A stretch of DNA of 64,000 nucleotides from contig CAWIGZ010000004.1 in assembly GCA_963835825.1 (NCBI GenBank), positions 124,001 to 188,000 of the forward strand. Reading direction: 5' to 3'. Below, piece by piece: positions 1 to 8,699 of this stretch (positions within the stretch are counted from its first letter, which is position 1; every line of letters starts with the position of its first letter). Below the pieces are notes generated by a model. It saw only the letters and a list, made by a program, of their open reading frames with translations. It made no database searches and was not told where the DNA came from. The DNA is from JADGRB01 sp963835825 (GTDB taxonomy: Bacteria; Myxococcota_A; Polyangia; Fen-1088). A program made the position numbers and the translations under genes.

Positions 1-225
1 TGGCTGATGGCGCTCATCAGCATCAACCTCGGCCTGCTGAACTTCCTGCCGGTGCCGATCCTCGACGGTGGCTTGCTGGTCTTCTTCACGCTGGAGCTGT
101 TCAAGCGCCAGCCGCCGTCGCCCCGGGCGCGCGAGATCGCCACCTACGTCGGGCTGGTGGTGGTGGTGACGCTGATGTTGTTCGCCATGCGCAACGACGT
201 CGTCCGCTACCTGCTTCCGCGGTGA
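1..225 (+). CDS. rseP: RseP-like site-2 protease (M50), C-terminal end, partial
   Basis: Only the last 74 codons are in the window; the reading frame is open from base 1. Visible is the M50 motif NFLPVPILDGG (about residues 15-25 of the fragment), whose Asp supplies the third zinc ligand in site-2 proteases, followed by a short helix region and a final hydrophobic segment (GLVVVVTLMLFAM) that would be the last membrane span. In the family this inner-membrane enzyme cuts anti-sigma factors or remnant signal peptides within the membrane. Its stop is 12 bases before tsaB, so the two are probably co-transcribed. The HExxH half and PDZ domain lie upstream, outside the window, so the exact subfamily is inferred. 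Confidence 0.8.
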   Translation, partial: WLMALISINLGLLNFLPVPILDGGLLVFFTLELFKRQPPSPRAREIATYVGLVVVVTLMLFAMRNDVVRYLLPR

Positions 226-237
226 CGAGGTAAGACG

Positions 238-951
238 ATGAGCAACGAGATGGGTGCGCTGTTTCTCTGCCTGGACACCTCGACCGCCACCGCGCGCGTC
301 GCAATCCTCGACGGCCACCTGCAACTCCCCGAAGCGGTCCGCTTCGCCGCCGAGGCGACGGCCGAGCGCCACGCCGGCCACCTCTTGCCGCTGTGTGCCG
401 AGGCGCTGCGTGCGGTCGGCGTCGCGCCTGCGGAGCTGGCGGGGATCGCCTGCGGCGGCGGTCCGGGCAGCTTCACGGGGCTTCGGGTCGGCCTCTCCGT
501 GGCCAAGGGGCTGGCCATGCCGACGGGCGTCCCGCTCCACGTGGTGTCGTCGCTGGAGGCGCTGGCGCTCGATATTCTTGGAACATCGTCGAAGGCCCCG
601 AGCACCGCGATCCCCTGTCTCGACGCGGGAAAGGGGGAGATCTACGTCGCCGCCTACGTCGGCGATCCCGAGCGGTTCGTCCGTGAAGTGATGCCCTGTG
701 CCCGGCTGGCGCCGGCGGCGTTCGCGCCCTGGGCGGCGGCGCTCGACCGCCCGCTCGTGGCCGGGAACGGGGCAGCCCGCTACCGGTCCGCGCTGGCTGC
801 CGGCGAGTTGGTCGAGGTCCCCGGCCCGACGGCCGTCTCCGTGGGGCGGCTGGCGCTGCTCCAGCGCGCGCGGGGGGAAGCGTCGGATCTGGCCGCGGTC
901 GTCCCGTTCTACGGGCGGCCGCCCGACATTACGGTAAAGAAGCAGGCGTAG
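238..951 (+). CDS. tsaB: tRNA threonylcarbamoyladenosine biosynthesis protein TsaB
   Basis: 237 residues, the usual TsaB length. The N-terminus has the ASKHA-fold strand LFLCLDTSTATARVAI, and about residue 75-95 carries the TsaB signature GGGPGSFTGLRVGLSVAKG. TsaB is the inactive partner that dimerises with TsaD to make the t6A modification at position 37 of ANN-decoding tRNAs in the cytoplasm. The ATG at 238 is chosen because a GACGAGG ribosome-binding sequence sits about 8 bases upstream. A second in-frame ATG four codons later is possible. The gene follows rseP closely, and the downstream kinase starts 20 bases after its stop. The reading frame is intact. Confidence 0.93.
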   Translation: MSNEMGALFLCLDTSTATARVAILDGHLQLPEAVRFAAEATAERHAGHLLPLCAEALRAVGVAPAELAGIACGGGPGSFTGLRVGLSVAKGLAMPTGVPLHVVSSLEALALDILGTSSKAPSTAIPCLDAGKGEIYVAAYVGDPERFVREVMPCARLAPAAFAPWAAALDRPLVAGNGAARYRSALAAGELVEVPGPTAVSVGRLALLQRARGEASDLAAVVPFYGRPPDITVKKQA

Positions 952-971
952 GACAACCCGCCTCACGTATC

Positions 972-2702
972 ATGCGCGGCGTGGCGGAGCCGGTCGCGCC
1001 AACTCCCATCGATTGCTCGCTGACGACCTTCGCGCGCGAGCTGTGCCGCATTGACGACTACGACGCGCTGATCGAGCTCGTGCGCCGCGAGCTGGGGGCG
1101 CGGCTCGGTCTGACCAACGCCTGGCTGTACGTCGTCGAGAGCGAGGACGACGCGCAGGCGGTGCTGGTCTCTGTCGCGGGGCCGAACGCCGCGGCCATTC
1201 GTCACGAGCTTCCGGTGGCGTCCGCTGCCGGAGACTGGCTCGTCACCGCTCTGCGCCGCGACGAAGGGCCGATCGTCATCCCCGACGCACGCCAGCTGCC
1301 GGAGAACCCGGACGTGGCGCGCCGGCTCGACAACCGCACGGTCGTAAACGTGCCGATCGGGATCGTCGACCGCGCGCTGGGGATCTTGGGCGGCGGCACC
1401 TTCGGCGACGAAGGGGCCGTCCCGATCGACGCGGGTGCGAACGCTTATCTCTTGCACCTCGGCAACCTGGCTTCGGTGGCCATTGCGCGGCTCTCGCTCC
1501 GCGCGCGAGACGAGGCGAGGGCGCGCCTGCAGATCGAGCGCGCGCAGAAGCAGCGGCTCGAGAGCGTGGGGCTGCTGGCGGGCGGGGTGGCGCACGACTT
1601 CCGCAACCTCCTCACCGTCATCCGCAACAGCGCTGGTTTCATCCGCGCCGAGCCCCTCAGCGAGGCCCAGCGAAAGGATCTCGCCGTCCTCGAGGACGCC
1701 GAGCGAAGCGCCAGCGCCTTGACCGGAAAGTTGTTGATGCTGGGCCGCGACGAACCGCCCTGCCTGGTGGTCGCGGAGGTCAACGACGTCGTGACCGGCT
1801 GTCTTCCCCACCTCCAGCAGGTGCTCCCCCCGGACGTCCGGATCACCTTCACCGGCGCCGAGGGGTTGCCGCCGCTGCGCCTCGATCCCCATCAGCTGGA
1901 AGAGGTCTTGGCCAACATGGCGGTGAACGCGCGCGACGCGATGTCCGGCGCCGGGCACCTGGTTCTATCGACGCAGGTGGTGACCATCGACGAGGGGGAC
2001 CGTCGCGCGCACCCCTCGGCCAAGACCGGCAGCTACGTCCGCCTGACCGTCGCCGACGACGGCTGCGGCATGTCGCCCGAGGTGGTCGAGCGCGCGTTCG
2101 AACCGTTCTTCACCACCAAACCCCAGGGGGAAGGCACCGGGCTCGGGCTCGCCGTGAGCTGGGGGGTCGTGCAGCAGCACGGTGGATTCATCCACTGCGT
2201 CTCCGAGGTGGGCGCGGGCACCACGTTCGAGATCTACCTGCCCGTCGTCGAGGAGATCGGGCCCCAGGCGGCCCCCCCCGACGAAGCCTCCGCGCCGCCG
2301 GGCGGGACGGAGCGAATTCTCTTCGCCGACGATCAGCCCTATCTGCTGGACATCGTCGCTCGCGTGTTGTCGCGCGCCGGCTACAGCGTGGTCGCCGTCG
2401 CCAACGGTGCGGCCGCTGTGGCCGCCGCCGCGCGCGAGAAGTTCGACCTCCACGTGCTCGACGCGATCATGCCGGTGATGAGCGGCCGCGAAGCCTGCGA
2501 GCGGATCCGTGCCGCGCGGCCGGAGGCTCAGTTCCTCTTCATCAGCGGCTTCAGCGGCGCCGCCCTGCCGGTGTCGTTCCTGGCGGAGCTGGGAATCAAG
2601 GTCCTCCCCAAGCCCTTCGACGCCGCCACCCTGCTGCGCGAGGTCCGGGCGACGCTGGACGCGGCCGCTGGTCGACCCGTTCCGGCCACCCCGGAACGGT
2701 AG
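972..2702 (+). CDS. Hybrid sensor histidine kinase (GAF, HisKA, HATPase, receiver)
   Basis: 576 residues, cytoplasmic, with no membrane segment. A GAF-like sensory region spans about residues 20-175. The H-box GGVAHDFRNLLTVI places the phospho-accepting His at residue 208. The N-box (NMAVNARDAM, about 315) and G-boxes (DDGCGM, GEGTGLGLAVS, about 362-395) form the ATPase domain. The C-terminal receiver (about 448-565) has acidic residues FADD and a phospho-acceptor Asp at 497 in LDAIMPVMSG. The architecture resembles NtrB/PAS-type hybrid kinases that need an external phosphotransfer partner. No partner is adjacent. The signal is unknown. Confidence 0.92.
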   Translation: MRGVAEPVAPTPIDCSLTTFARELCRIDDYDALIELVRRELGARLGLTNAWLYVVESEDDAQAVLVSVAGPNAAAIRHELPVASAAGDWLVTALRRDEGPIVIPDARQLPENPDVARRLDNRTVVNVPIGIVDRALGILGGGTFGDEGAVPIDAGANAYLLHLGNLASVAIARLSLRARDEARARLQIERAQKQRLESVGLLAGGVAHDFRNLLTVIRNSAGFIRAEPLSEAQRKDLAVLEDAERSASALTGKLLMLGRDEPPCLVVAEVNDVVTGCLPHLQQVLPPDVRITFTGAEGLPPLRLDPHQLEEVLANMAVNARDAMSGAGHLVLSTQVVTIDEGDRRAHPSAKTGSYVRLTVADDGCGMSPEVVERAFEPFFTTKPQGEGTGLGLAVSWGVVQQHGGFIHCVSEVGAGTTFEIYLPVVEEIGPQAAPPDEASAPPGGTERILFADDQPYLLDIVARVLSRAGYSVVAVANGAAAVAAAAREKFDLHVLDAIMPVMSGREACERIRAARPEAQFLFISGFSGAALPVSFLAELGIKVLPKPFDAATLLREVRATLDAAAGRPVPATPER

Positions 2703-2710
2703 CCGGACGT

Positions 2711-3619
2711 TCAGTCGAAGGTCTCGCGGGCTGCCCTTCGGGTCTCCTCGACGAGGCCGTCGAGGAAGCGGCCCACCGGCGTGGTGCGTTTGAGGGTGGG
2801 GCGGCAAGCGAGGCGGACGTCGATGGGCGGGACGTCGGCCGGCTCGACCGCGAGATGCCGCCGATCATCGCGGCCGGAGCGCCAGCCCGGGGACGAGGCC
2901 CATTCCCAGCCCCTGTCGAACGTAGGAGAGCAGCAACGACACGCTGGGGAGATCGATGGTGGACAGCGGACGCAGGCGGAGCCGTCCCAGGCAATCGTCG
3001 AGGACGCGCCGGCCCTGGCTTCCGGCCCGCAGGCGCAGCAGCGGCGCGCGGGCCAGGCGGCGTCCGCAGCGGTTCGGCGCCGGCGCGCTTGGACCCGGGC
3101 CGGGGCATGACCCAGAAGAAGCGCTGGGTGCAGAGCGGCGTCTCGTCGGCCGTCAGCGCGCGATCGGTGCTGACGACCGCGACGTCGACCTGGCCGGCCG
3201 CCGCCAGCCGTCCCGCCTCGATCGAGTTGGTGGTGGTGATCTCGAAGCGCGAGCGGCGCCCCTTCCGCGAACAGGCGCCGCAAGACCGGCAGCAGGAGCG
3301 CCTCGCCGAGGTAGTCGCTGGCCGCGATCCGCAGCGTCGTCACCCGCGCGGCGGTCATCTCGCCGAGCTGGGCCTCCAGCGAGGCCGCCTCGTCGAACAG
3401 GCGGGTCAGGCTTCCGAGCAGCGCCTCCCCGGCGGCGCTGGGCCGGATTCCGCGCCCCACCTTCTCGAACAGGGCGACGCCGAAGCGGGCCTCGATCCGG
3501 CGAATCTGCTGCGAGACGGCCGAGGCGGTCTTGTGCAGGCGGCGGGCGGCCTCCCCGACCGAGCCGGTCTGGGCCACGACCAGCGCATCGTGGAAGGCGG
3601 GGATGAGCGAAGGGTCCAT
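2711..3619 (-). CDS. LysR-family transcriptional regulator, frameshifted
   Basis: The N-terminal 65 residues form a typical LysR winged helix-turn-helix (GSVGEAARRLHKTASAVSQQ). The ligand-binding domain continues but changes frame three times, near 3260, 3060 and 2872. Removing one extra base at each gives a 301-residue protein, the normal LysR length, ending VGRFLDGLVEETRRAARETFD. The middle frame contains convincing LysR text (EITTTNSIEAGRLAAGQ-like, RRVLDDCLG, YVRQGLGMGLVPGLAL). I use the ATG at 3619 because an earlier start would run through the AT-rich operator-like palindrome at 3640-3654. It is divergent from leuC, so it may control leuCD or itself. The effector is unknown. Confidence 0.8.
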   Translation of the reverse strand: MDPSLIPAFHDALVVAQTGSVGEAARRLHKTASAVSQQIRRIEARFGVALFEKVGRGIRPSAAGEALLGSLTRLFDEAASLEAQLGEMTAARVTTLRIAASDYLGEALLLPVLRRLFAEGAPLALRDHHHQLDRGGTAGGGRPGRRRGRQHRSRADGRRDAALHPALLLGHAPARVQARRRRTAADAAWPARRCCACGPEARAGASSTIAWDGSACVRCPPSISPACRCCSPTFDRGWEWASSPGWRSGRDDRRHLAVEPADVPPIDVRLACRPTLKRTTPVGRFLDGLVEETRRAARETFD

Positions 3620-3639
3620 GGGCGAGGGGCGCTCGATGG

Positions 3640-3654
3640 TTAAGTATAACTTAA
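3640..3654. promoter_or_regulatory. Candidate LysR operator in the lysR-leuC divergent region
   Basis: TTAAGTATAACTTAA is an inverted repeat with 6-base perfect arms and a 3-base centre. It also satisfies the T-N11-A LysR box (T3641 to A3653). It is conspicuously AT-rich against its surroundings and sits 21 bases upstream of the regulator start and 58 bases upstream of leuC, where such an operator would be expected. Binding is inferred from family habits only. Confidence 0.55.
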
Positions 3655-3711
3655 CGATTGGGGCGCCCGTTGTCACTGGACGGGACCGGCCGGCGGGGCC
3701 AAGGTGGGGGC

Positions 3712-5111
3712 ATGAAACCCCGCACGATGTTCGAGAAGATCTGGGAGGCGCACCTGGTGCGGCCCGCCGACGCCGACACGCCGGCCATTCTCTACGTCGA
3801 CCTGCACCTGGTCCACGAGGTGACCTCGCCGCAGGCGTTCACCTGGCTGCGCGAGCGCGGCCTCAAGGTCCGGCGGCCCGAGCGGACGGTGGCCACCATG
3901 GACCACTCGACGCCCACCACGCCCGCGCGGGCGCGACGGGAAGATCCCCATCCTCGACAGCGCGGCGGCCACGCAGATCGCCGCGCTGGAGAAGAACTGC
4001 GCCGATTTCGGGATCGAGCTGCACGCGCTCGGCACCGACGGGCAAGGGATCGTGCACGTCATCGGACCCGAGCTGGGGGTGACCCAGCCGGGCGAGGTGA
4101 TCGTCTGCGGCGACAGCCACACCAGCACGCACGGCGCGTTCGGCGCGCTGGCGTTCGGGATCGGGACCAGCGAGGTGTCGCACGTGCTCGCCACGCAGAC
4201 CCTCCTGCAGCAGCCGCCCAAGACGCTGGCGGTGACCATCGAGGGGACGCTGCGGCCGGGCGTGACCGCCAAGGACGTCGTGCTGGCGGTGATCGCGCGG
4301 CTGGGCATCGGCGGCGGCACCGGGCACGTCATCGAGTACCGCGGCTCGGCCATCCGCGCCCTGTCGATGGAAGAGCGGATGACCGTCTGCAACATGTCGA
4401 TCGAGGCCGGCGCCCGCGCCGGGATGATCGCGCCCGACGAGACGACCTTCGCCTATCTGAAGGATCGCCCGCGCGCGCCCAAGGGCGCCGCCTGGGACAA
4501 GGCCGTGGCCGCCTGGCGACAGCTGCCGTCGGATCCAGGCGCGACGTTCGATCGCGAAGAGAAGTTCGACGCGGCCAAGCTGGAGCCGATGATCACCTAC
4601 GGGACCAACCCCGGCATGGGGATCCCCATCGGCGGCGACATCCCGGCGTCGCCGGGCCGCCAGCGACGCCAAGGCGCTCGCCTACATGGGCCTCACCGAC
4701 GACAAGCGGTTGCTCGGGCACAAGATCGACGTCGTGTTCATCGGCAGCTGCACCAACTCGCGGCTCTCCGACCTGCGCGCGGCGGCCACCATCTTCAAGG
4801 GGCGCAAGGTGGCACCCGGCGTGCGCACGCTGGTGGTGCCCGGCTCGCAGGCGATCAAGAAGGCGGCCGAGGCCGAGGGGCTGGATCGGGTGTTTCTCGA
4901 CGCCGGCGCCGAGTGGCGCGAGGCCGGCTGCTCGATGTGCATCGCCATGAACGGCGACCAGCTCAAGCCGGGCCAGTACGCGGTCAGCACCAGCAACCGC
5001 AACTTCGAAGGGCGGCAGGGCGCCGGCGGGCGCACCTTCCTGGCCAGCCCGCTGACCGCCGCCGCCGCCGCCGTCACCGGCCGCGTCACCGACGCCCGAG
5101 AGTTGACCTAG
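3712..5111 (+). CDS. leuC: 3-isopropylmalate dehydratase large subunit LeuC, frameshifted
   Basis: Catalyses isomerisation of 2- to 3-isopropylmalate in leucine biosynthesis, as a heterodimer with LeuD, using a 4Fe-4S cluster. N-terminus MFEKIWEAHLV; then VDLHLVHEVTSPQAF, CGDSHTSTHGAFGALAFGIGTSEV, and the cluster cysteines in FIGSCTNSRL and GCSMCIAMN. The frame changes near 3922 and near 4657. One extra base at each accounts for both, and the corrected protein is 465 residues, as expected. The ATG at 3712 follows AAGGTGGGGG. leuD begins 13 bases after the stop, so the two form an operon. I judge the gene functional and the shifts to be sequence errors; a double-mutated pseudogene is the alternative. 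Confidence 0.9.
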
Positions 5112-5123
5112 GAGACGACGAAC

Positions 5124-5702
5124 ATGGAACCTTTCAAGACCCTGACCTCGAAGACGGTCGTTCTCCCGGTCGAGAACGTCGACACCGATCAGATCATCCC
5201 GGCGCGCTTCCTCAAGGCGACCAGCAAGGCTGGGCCTCGGGTCCAAGGCTGTTCGCCGACTGGCGCTTCGACGCCGAAGGGAAGCCCAAGCCGGACTTCG
5301 TGCTCAACCGTCCGGAGTCCGCCGGCGCGGCGATCCTGGTGGCGGGCGACAACTTCGGCTGCGGCTCGTCGCGCGAGCACGCCCCGTGGGCGCTCGTCGA
5401 CTACGGGATTCGCGCGGTCGTCAGCACGTCGATCGCCGACATCTTCCGAAACAATTCCTTGAAGAACGGCCTCGTGCCGGTCGTGGTCGACAAGGCCGCC
5501 GCACGCCAAGCTTCTGGCGGCCCCAGGAGCCAGCGTGACGATCTCCGTGGAGGATCGGGCCTTGACGCTCCCCGACGGATCTCGTGCGTCATTCCCCATC
5601 GACCCGTTCGCCCGCTACTGCCTGCTGAACGGCGTCGACGAGCTGGAATTCTTGCTTTCCCACGAGGCGGCCATCTCGGCCTTCGAGGCGCGTCGCGGCT
5701 GA
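5124..5702 (+). CDS. leuD: 3-isopropylmalate dehydratase small subunit LeuD, frameshifted
   Basis: Swivel-domain partner of LeuC. Visible are VENVDTDQIIPARFLK at the start, then in a second frame LFADWRFDAEGKPKPDFVLN and the substrate-loop signature GDNFGCGSSREHAPWAL, then in the first-type frame DPFARYCLLNGVDELEFLL at the end. The frame is lost around 5231-5245 (net one base missing or two extra) and restored by one extra base near 5500. The corrected length is 192 residues, close to the family norm. The start at 5124 has GGAGACGACG upstream. The small subunit follows leuC directly. Confidence 0.88.
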
Positions 5703-5775
5703 GTTTCGGGGTTTTCCCGAGATTGATCCTTCGCCGCCGGCGGCGCTATCATCGAGGACGACGGAGGTTCGACGC

Positions 5776-5985
5776 ATGGAGAAGATCCGCGTGGACACGG
5801 GGTCGGCCGCGGTGCAGATGGTGAGATTGAAGGAACGTCACGGCGAGCTGGAGCGAAGGCTCGCGCAGCTGGAGCGGCACCTGTCGCTGACGCCGGACGA
5901 GCAGGTCGAGCGCAGTCGCTTGAAGAAAGAGAAGCTGCGCACGAAGGACGAGCTGCAGCGCCTGGGCGCGGTCCGCGCTCCATAG
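5776..5985 (+). CDS. Small DUF465 (YdcH-like) helical protein
   Basis: 69 residues, almost entirely two amphipathic helices. The pattern VRLKERHGELERRLAQLE ... LTPDEQVERSRLKKEKLRTKDEL is that of the DUF465/YdcH family: small cytoplasmic proteins of unknown role. An ATG at 5776 is preceded by GGAGG at about 5763. It lies 73 bases after leuD and 40 bases before the next gene on the same strand. No function can be given. Confidence 0.75.
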   Translation: MEKIRVDTGSAAVQMVRLKERHGELERRLAQLERHLSLTPDEQVERSRLKKEKLRTKDELQRLGAVRAP

Positions 5986-6025
5986 CCGGCCCTCCCCGCC
6001 CCAAGCGCCAGAAGAGAGACGGACC

Positions 6026-6529
6026 GTGAGCGGGTCGGCCGAGCACGCCGCCTTCATCGAGCGGCTCCGGCGCTCCGGGATTCGCGTCGATCGCGAGGGG
6101 CGTTTCCTTCACGAAGGGGCGGAGGTCACCCACGCGGGGCTCCGGCAGGCGCTCTTTCGCTGGCTCGATCGCCTGCCGCCGCCTCCTGATGACCGGTACG
6201 TCCTCCGGCTCGATGAGAAGCGGTTCGCCTACCTCGACGTCGACGACACGCCGCTGGTCGCGCGGGCGGCGCGGGTCGATCCGGCGGGGACCATCTGGCT
6301 GGCGCTCTCCGACGGCGCCGAGGAGGCGCTCGATCCAGCGACGCTGACCGTGGACGCGGCGGGCGTCCTGCGGGCCTGGGTCCGTGGCGGACGGCTGGAG
6401 GCACGCCTCGCCACCTCGGCCGTCGCGGCGCTCGGCGACCTCGTCACGGAGACGCCCGGCGGACGCCCGGCGTTGCGCGCGGGGGGGCGGTCGGTGGAGA
6501 TCCCGCCGCGCGGACGACCGGAAGGGTGA
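6026..6529 (+). CDS. DUF1285-like conserved protein
   Basis: 167 residues, soluble. The order of motifs (RVDREGRFLHEGAEVTHAGLRQALFRWLDR, then YVLRLDEKRFAYLDVDDTPLVARA) matches proteins annotated DUF1285 in other proteobacteria, which have no assigned role. The GTG at 6026 is used, with GAGAGACGG upstream. Its last 86 bases overlap the 3' end of the convergent NtrY-like kinase. That overlap may shrink if the true ends differ, since the kinase is frameshifted upstream. Confidence 0.65.
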   Translation: MSGSAEHAAFIERLRRSGIRVDREGRFLHEGAEVTHAGLRQALFRWLDRLPPPPDDRYVLRLDEKRFAYLDVDDTPLVARAARVDPAGTIWLALSDGAEEALDPATLTVDAAGVLRAWVRGGRLEARLATSAVAALGDLVTETPGGRPALRAGGRSVEIPPRGRPEG

Positions 6530-7977
6530 CCACGAACCGCGCGCCGCCGAGCGGCGAGGGCGCCTCGGCGACGCGCACGTCGCCGCCGTGGTCGAGCACG
6601 ATCTTGCGGACGATGGCCAGCCCCAGCCCGGTGCCGTGCTCCTTGGTCGTCATGTAGGGGTCGAAGATTCGCTCGCGCGCGTCGCCGGCCACACCGGGGC
6701 CATTGTCGTCGACGAAGAGCGATGCCGCGCTGTCTCCTTCCGCGAGGGCGATCCGCACCATCGGCTGGCGCCCGGCCGCTTCGGCCGCCTGGATGGCGTT
6801 CTCCACCAGGTTGGCGAGCACCCGGCGGATCAACATCCGGTCACAGAGCGCGCCGACCGGGCCAGCGACGATCGACCTGCAATGCGTTCTGCCATTCGGG
6901 GTGCGCGCGGGAAAAGTCCTCGACCACCTGGCCGAGATCGACGGGAACCGGCTCGACCTTGGGGAGCTTGGCGAACGCCGAGAAGTCGTCGACCAGGCGG
7001 CGGATGGCGCCGACCTCCTCGGTGAGGATCTCCTGGGCGGTGCCGAGCAGCTTCTCGTACGCCGGATCGCCGCCCCGGTACTTGGAGGCCAGCTCCTGGA
7101 CCGCGAGCTGGATCGGCGTCAGCGGGTTCTTGATCTCGTGCGCCAACCGTCGCGCCACCTCCTGCCAGGCGGCCAGCTTCTGCATGTAGCCGAGGCGCGA
7201 CCGCGCCTCGGAGAGCTCGGCGACCATCTGATCGAAGGCGCGGCCCAGATCGTCGAGCTCGTCGGAGCCGCGCGGCGCCACCCGCACGGTGAGATCCCCC
7301 TCTCCGACCCGCCGGGCGGCGTCGCTGAGCGCGGCGACCCGACCGGTGGCGCGCCGGGCAATGAAGAGACCCAGCGCCGCCGCAATCAAGAGCACCACCA
7401 CCAGCGCCACGCCGAGGCCGTGGAAGATGCGCGGCAAGATCACCGGCAGCAGGCGATCGAGCTCGTGCTCCTCCTCCATCGCCGCCCGCAGCGACAGGAA
7501 GTTGGCGTAGATCTCCCGTGGGATCCCGAAGGTCAGCTCCAGGATCCGTTGCTCGCCCCGCGGTTCGCCCTCGCTCGCCGGCAGCGCGACCAGGTTGGGG
7601 GGCGCCTCGCGGGCCTCGGCGATCACCGTCGCCGGCGCCGACCACTCGTCGACGACGCGCGCGCCCGAGAGAATTCTGGCGCGCAGAAGATCCGGGACGT
7701 CGGCGAGCTCGGCCGCGCGGTCGAAATCGCCGGCGGCGATGTCCGCTGTTCGGGCGTGGAAGCTGTCCTTCATCTTCTCGAAGTAGGCCTTGTAGACCTC
7801 GACCGCGCCGCCCAGCGAGTTGCGGACCGCCTCCTGGTGCTGGTCGGTGATCGCCTCGATCCGGCCGATCGTCACCGACATCAGGTAGGCCGTCGCGCCC
7901 AGCGGCAGCGAGGCGACGGTGAAGAGCGCGAGCAGGATCTTCCACTCGAAGCGGCCCGGCAGACGCAAGAGCTTCAT
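6444..7977 (-). CDS. NtrY-like membrane sensor histidine kinase, frameshifted
   Basis: An N-terminal membrane span (KILLALFTVASLPLGATAYLM, about residues 13-33), a periplasmic region of about 160 residues, a second span (GVALVVVLLIAAALGLFIA, about 205-225), a HAMP linker, then the H-box RRLAHEIKNPLTPIQLAVQEL typical of NtrY kinases. The ATPase domain (ANLVENAIQAAE, DNGPGV, GTGLGLAIV) lies in a second frame. One extra base near 6858 joins the two into 510 residues. It would sense an envelope signal and phosphorylate a response regulator. No NtrX is adjacent. Its ATG shares one base with the stop of the DUF4390 gene, so translation is probably coupled. Confidence 0.85.
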
Positions 7978-8699
7978 CAGCGTGACCTCCCTCGTTGCGG
8001 CGGCGACGGCGCCGGGGGCGACGTTCTGGTGACCGGCGGCGGAGCAAGGCCCAGCACGAACGGCTGCGAGACGAAACGGACCTGGCGGTCGCTGTCCTCG
8101 ATGCGCGGGTTGACGAAGATGCTGACGAACGAGCCGAAGAAGCTGTCTCCCGCCCCCAGGCGCCGCTGCCCGCGCGCCGGCTGGACCAGCCAGCGGCGCA
8201 CCTCGATGAGGAGGTCCTCGGAGATCGGGTTGAGATCGCCGCGCACCGCCAGCACGTACTCGGTGCCGGGACGCAGGCGGGCCAGGTCGACCATCGGCAG
8301 CTCGAAGAGGACGGCCGCGCGCCAGATCGCCTCGTCGGCCGTGGGGGCCACGGCGCGCCTCTCGACGCCTGCGCCGTCGGAGGTGCGCACGCCGAACTTT
8401 TCGTCCCAGATGTCGTAGACGATCTCGGCGCGCTGGACGGCGACGGCCACCGGCTCGCCCGTCGACGCCTCTTCGAGGGCGGCCCGGATGAGGACGCGGG
8501 TGGCGAACCCGGACTTCAGGCGCTCCCGCTCGGCCTGGCCGAACAGATCCTGCAGCCCGACCGACACGGTGAGGCGACCGTTCCTGCTGGCGAACCCGAC
8601 GACCCGCCGGGGTGCTGGCTCAGCGGCCTGCGCGGCGGTCGGGCCGGCCGCCAACGCGCTGGCGAGGACCACGGCGGCGACCACCCGACGGCACCCCAT
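7977..8699 (-). CDS. DUF4390 exported protein
   Basis: 240 residues with a signal peptide (about 1-26, cleavage after AQA). The body shows the DUF4390 pattern: paired beta strands including RAEIVYDIWDEKFGV and the closing SFVSIFVNPRIEDSDRQVRFVSQPF. The family is periplasmic, of unknown function, and often sits beside NtrY-type kinases, as here. Its start overlaps the stop of the Omp85 gene by one base and its stop overlaps the kinase start by one base. This makes a tight three-gene operon and suggests that it works with the envelope sensor. Confidence 0.8.
   Translation of the reverse strand: MGCRRVVAAVVLASALAAGPTAAQAAEPAPRRVVGFASRNGRLTVSVGLQDLFGQAERERLKSGFATRVLIRAALEEASTGEPVAVAVQRAEIVYDIWDEKFGVRTSDGAGVERRAVAPTADEAIWRAAVLFELPMVDLARLRPGTEYVLAVRGDLNPISEDLLIEVRRWLVQPARGQRRLGAGDSFFGSFVSIFVNPRIEDSDRQVRFVSQPFVLGLAPPPVTRTSPPAPSPPQRGRSR

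Noticed and set aside
3712..5702. leuC and leuD as true pseudogenes
   Set aside because: Only single-base shifts are present, motifs are perfectly kept on both sides, and corrected lengths are exact; the same error type affects essential genes such as tsf and pyrH.
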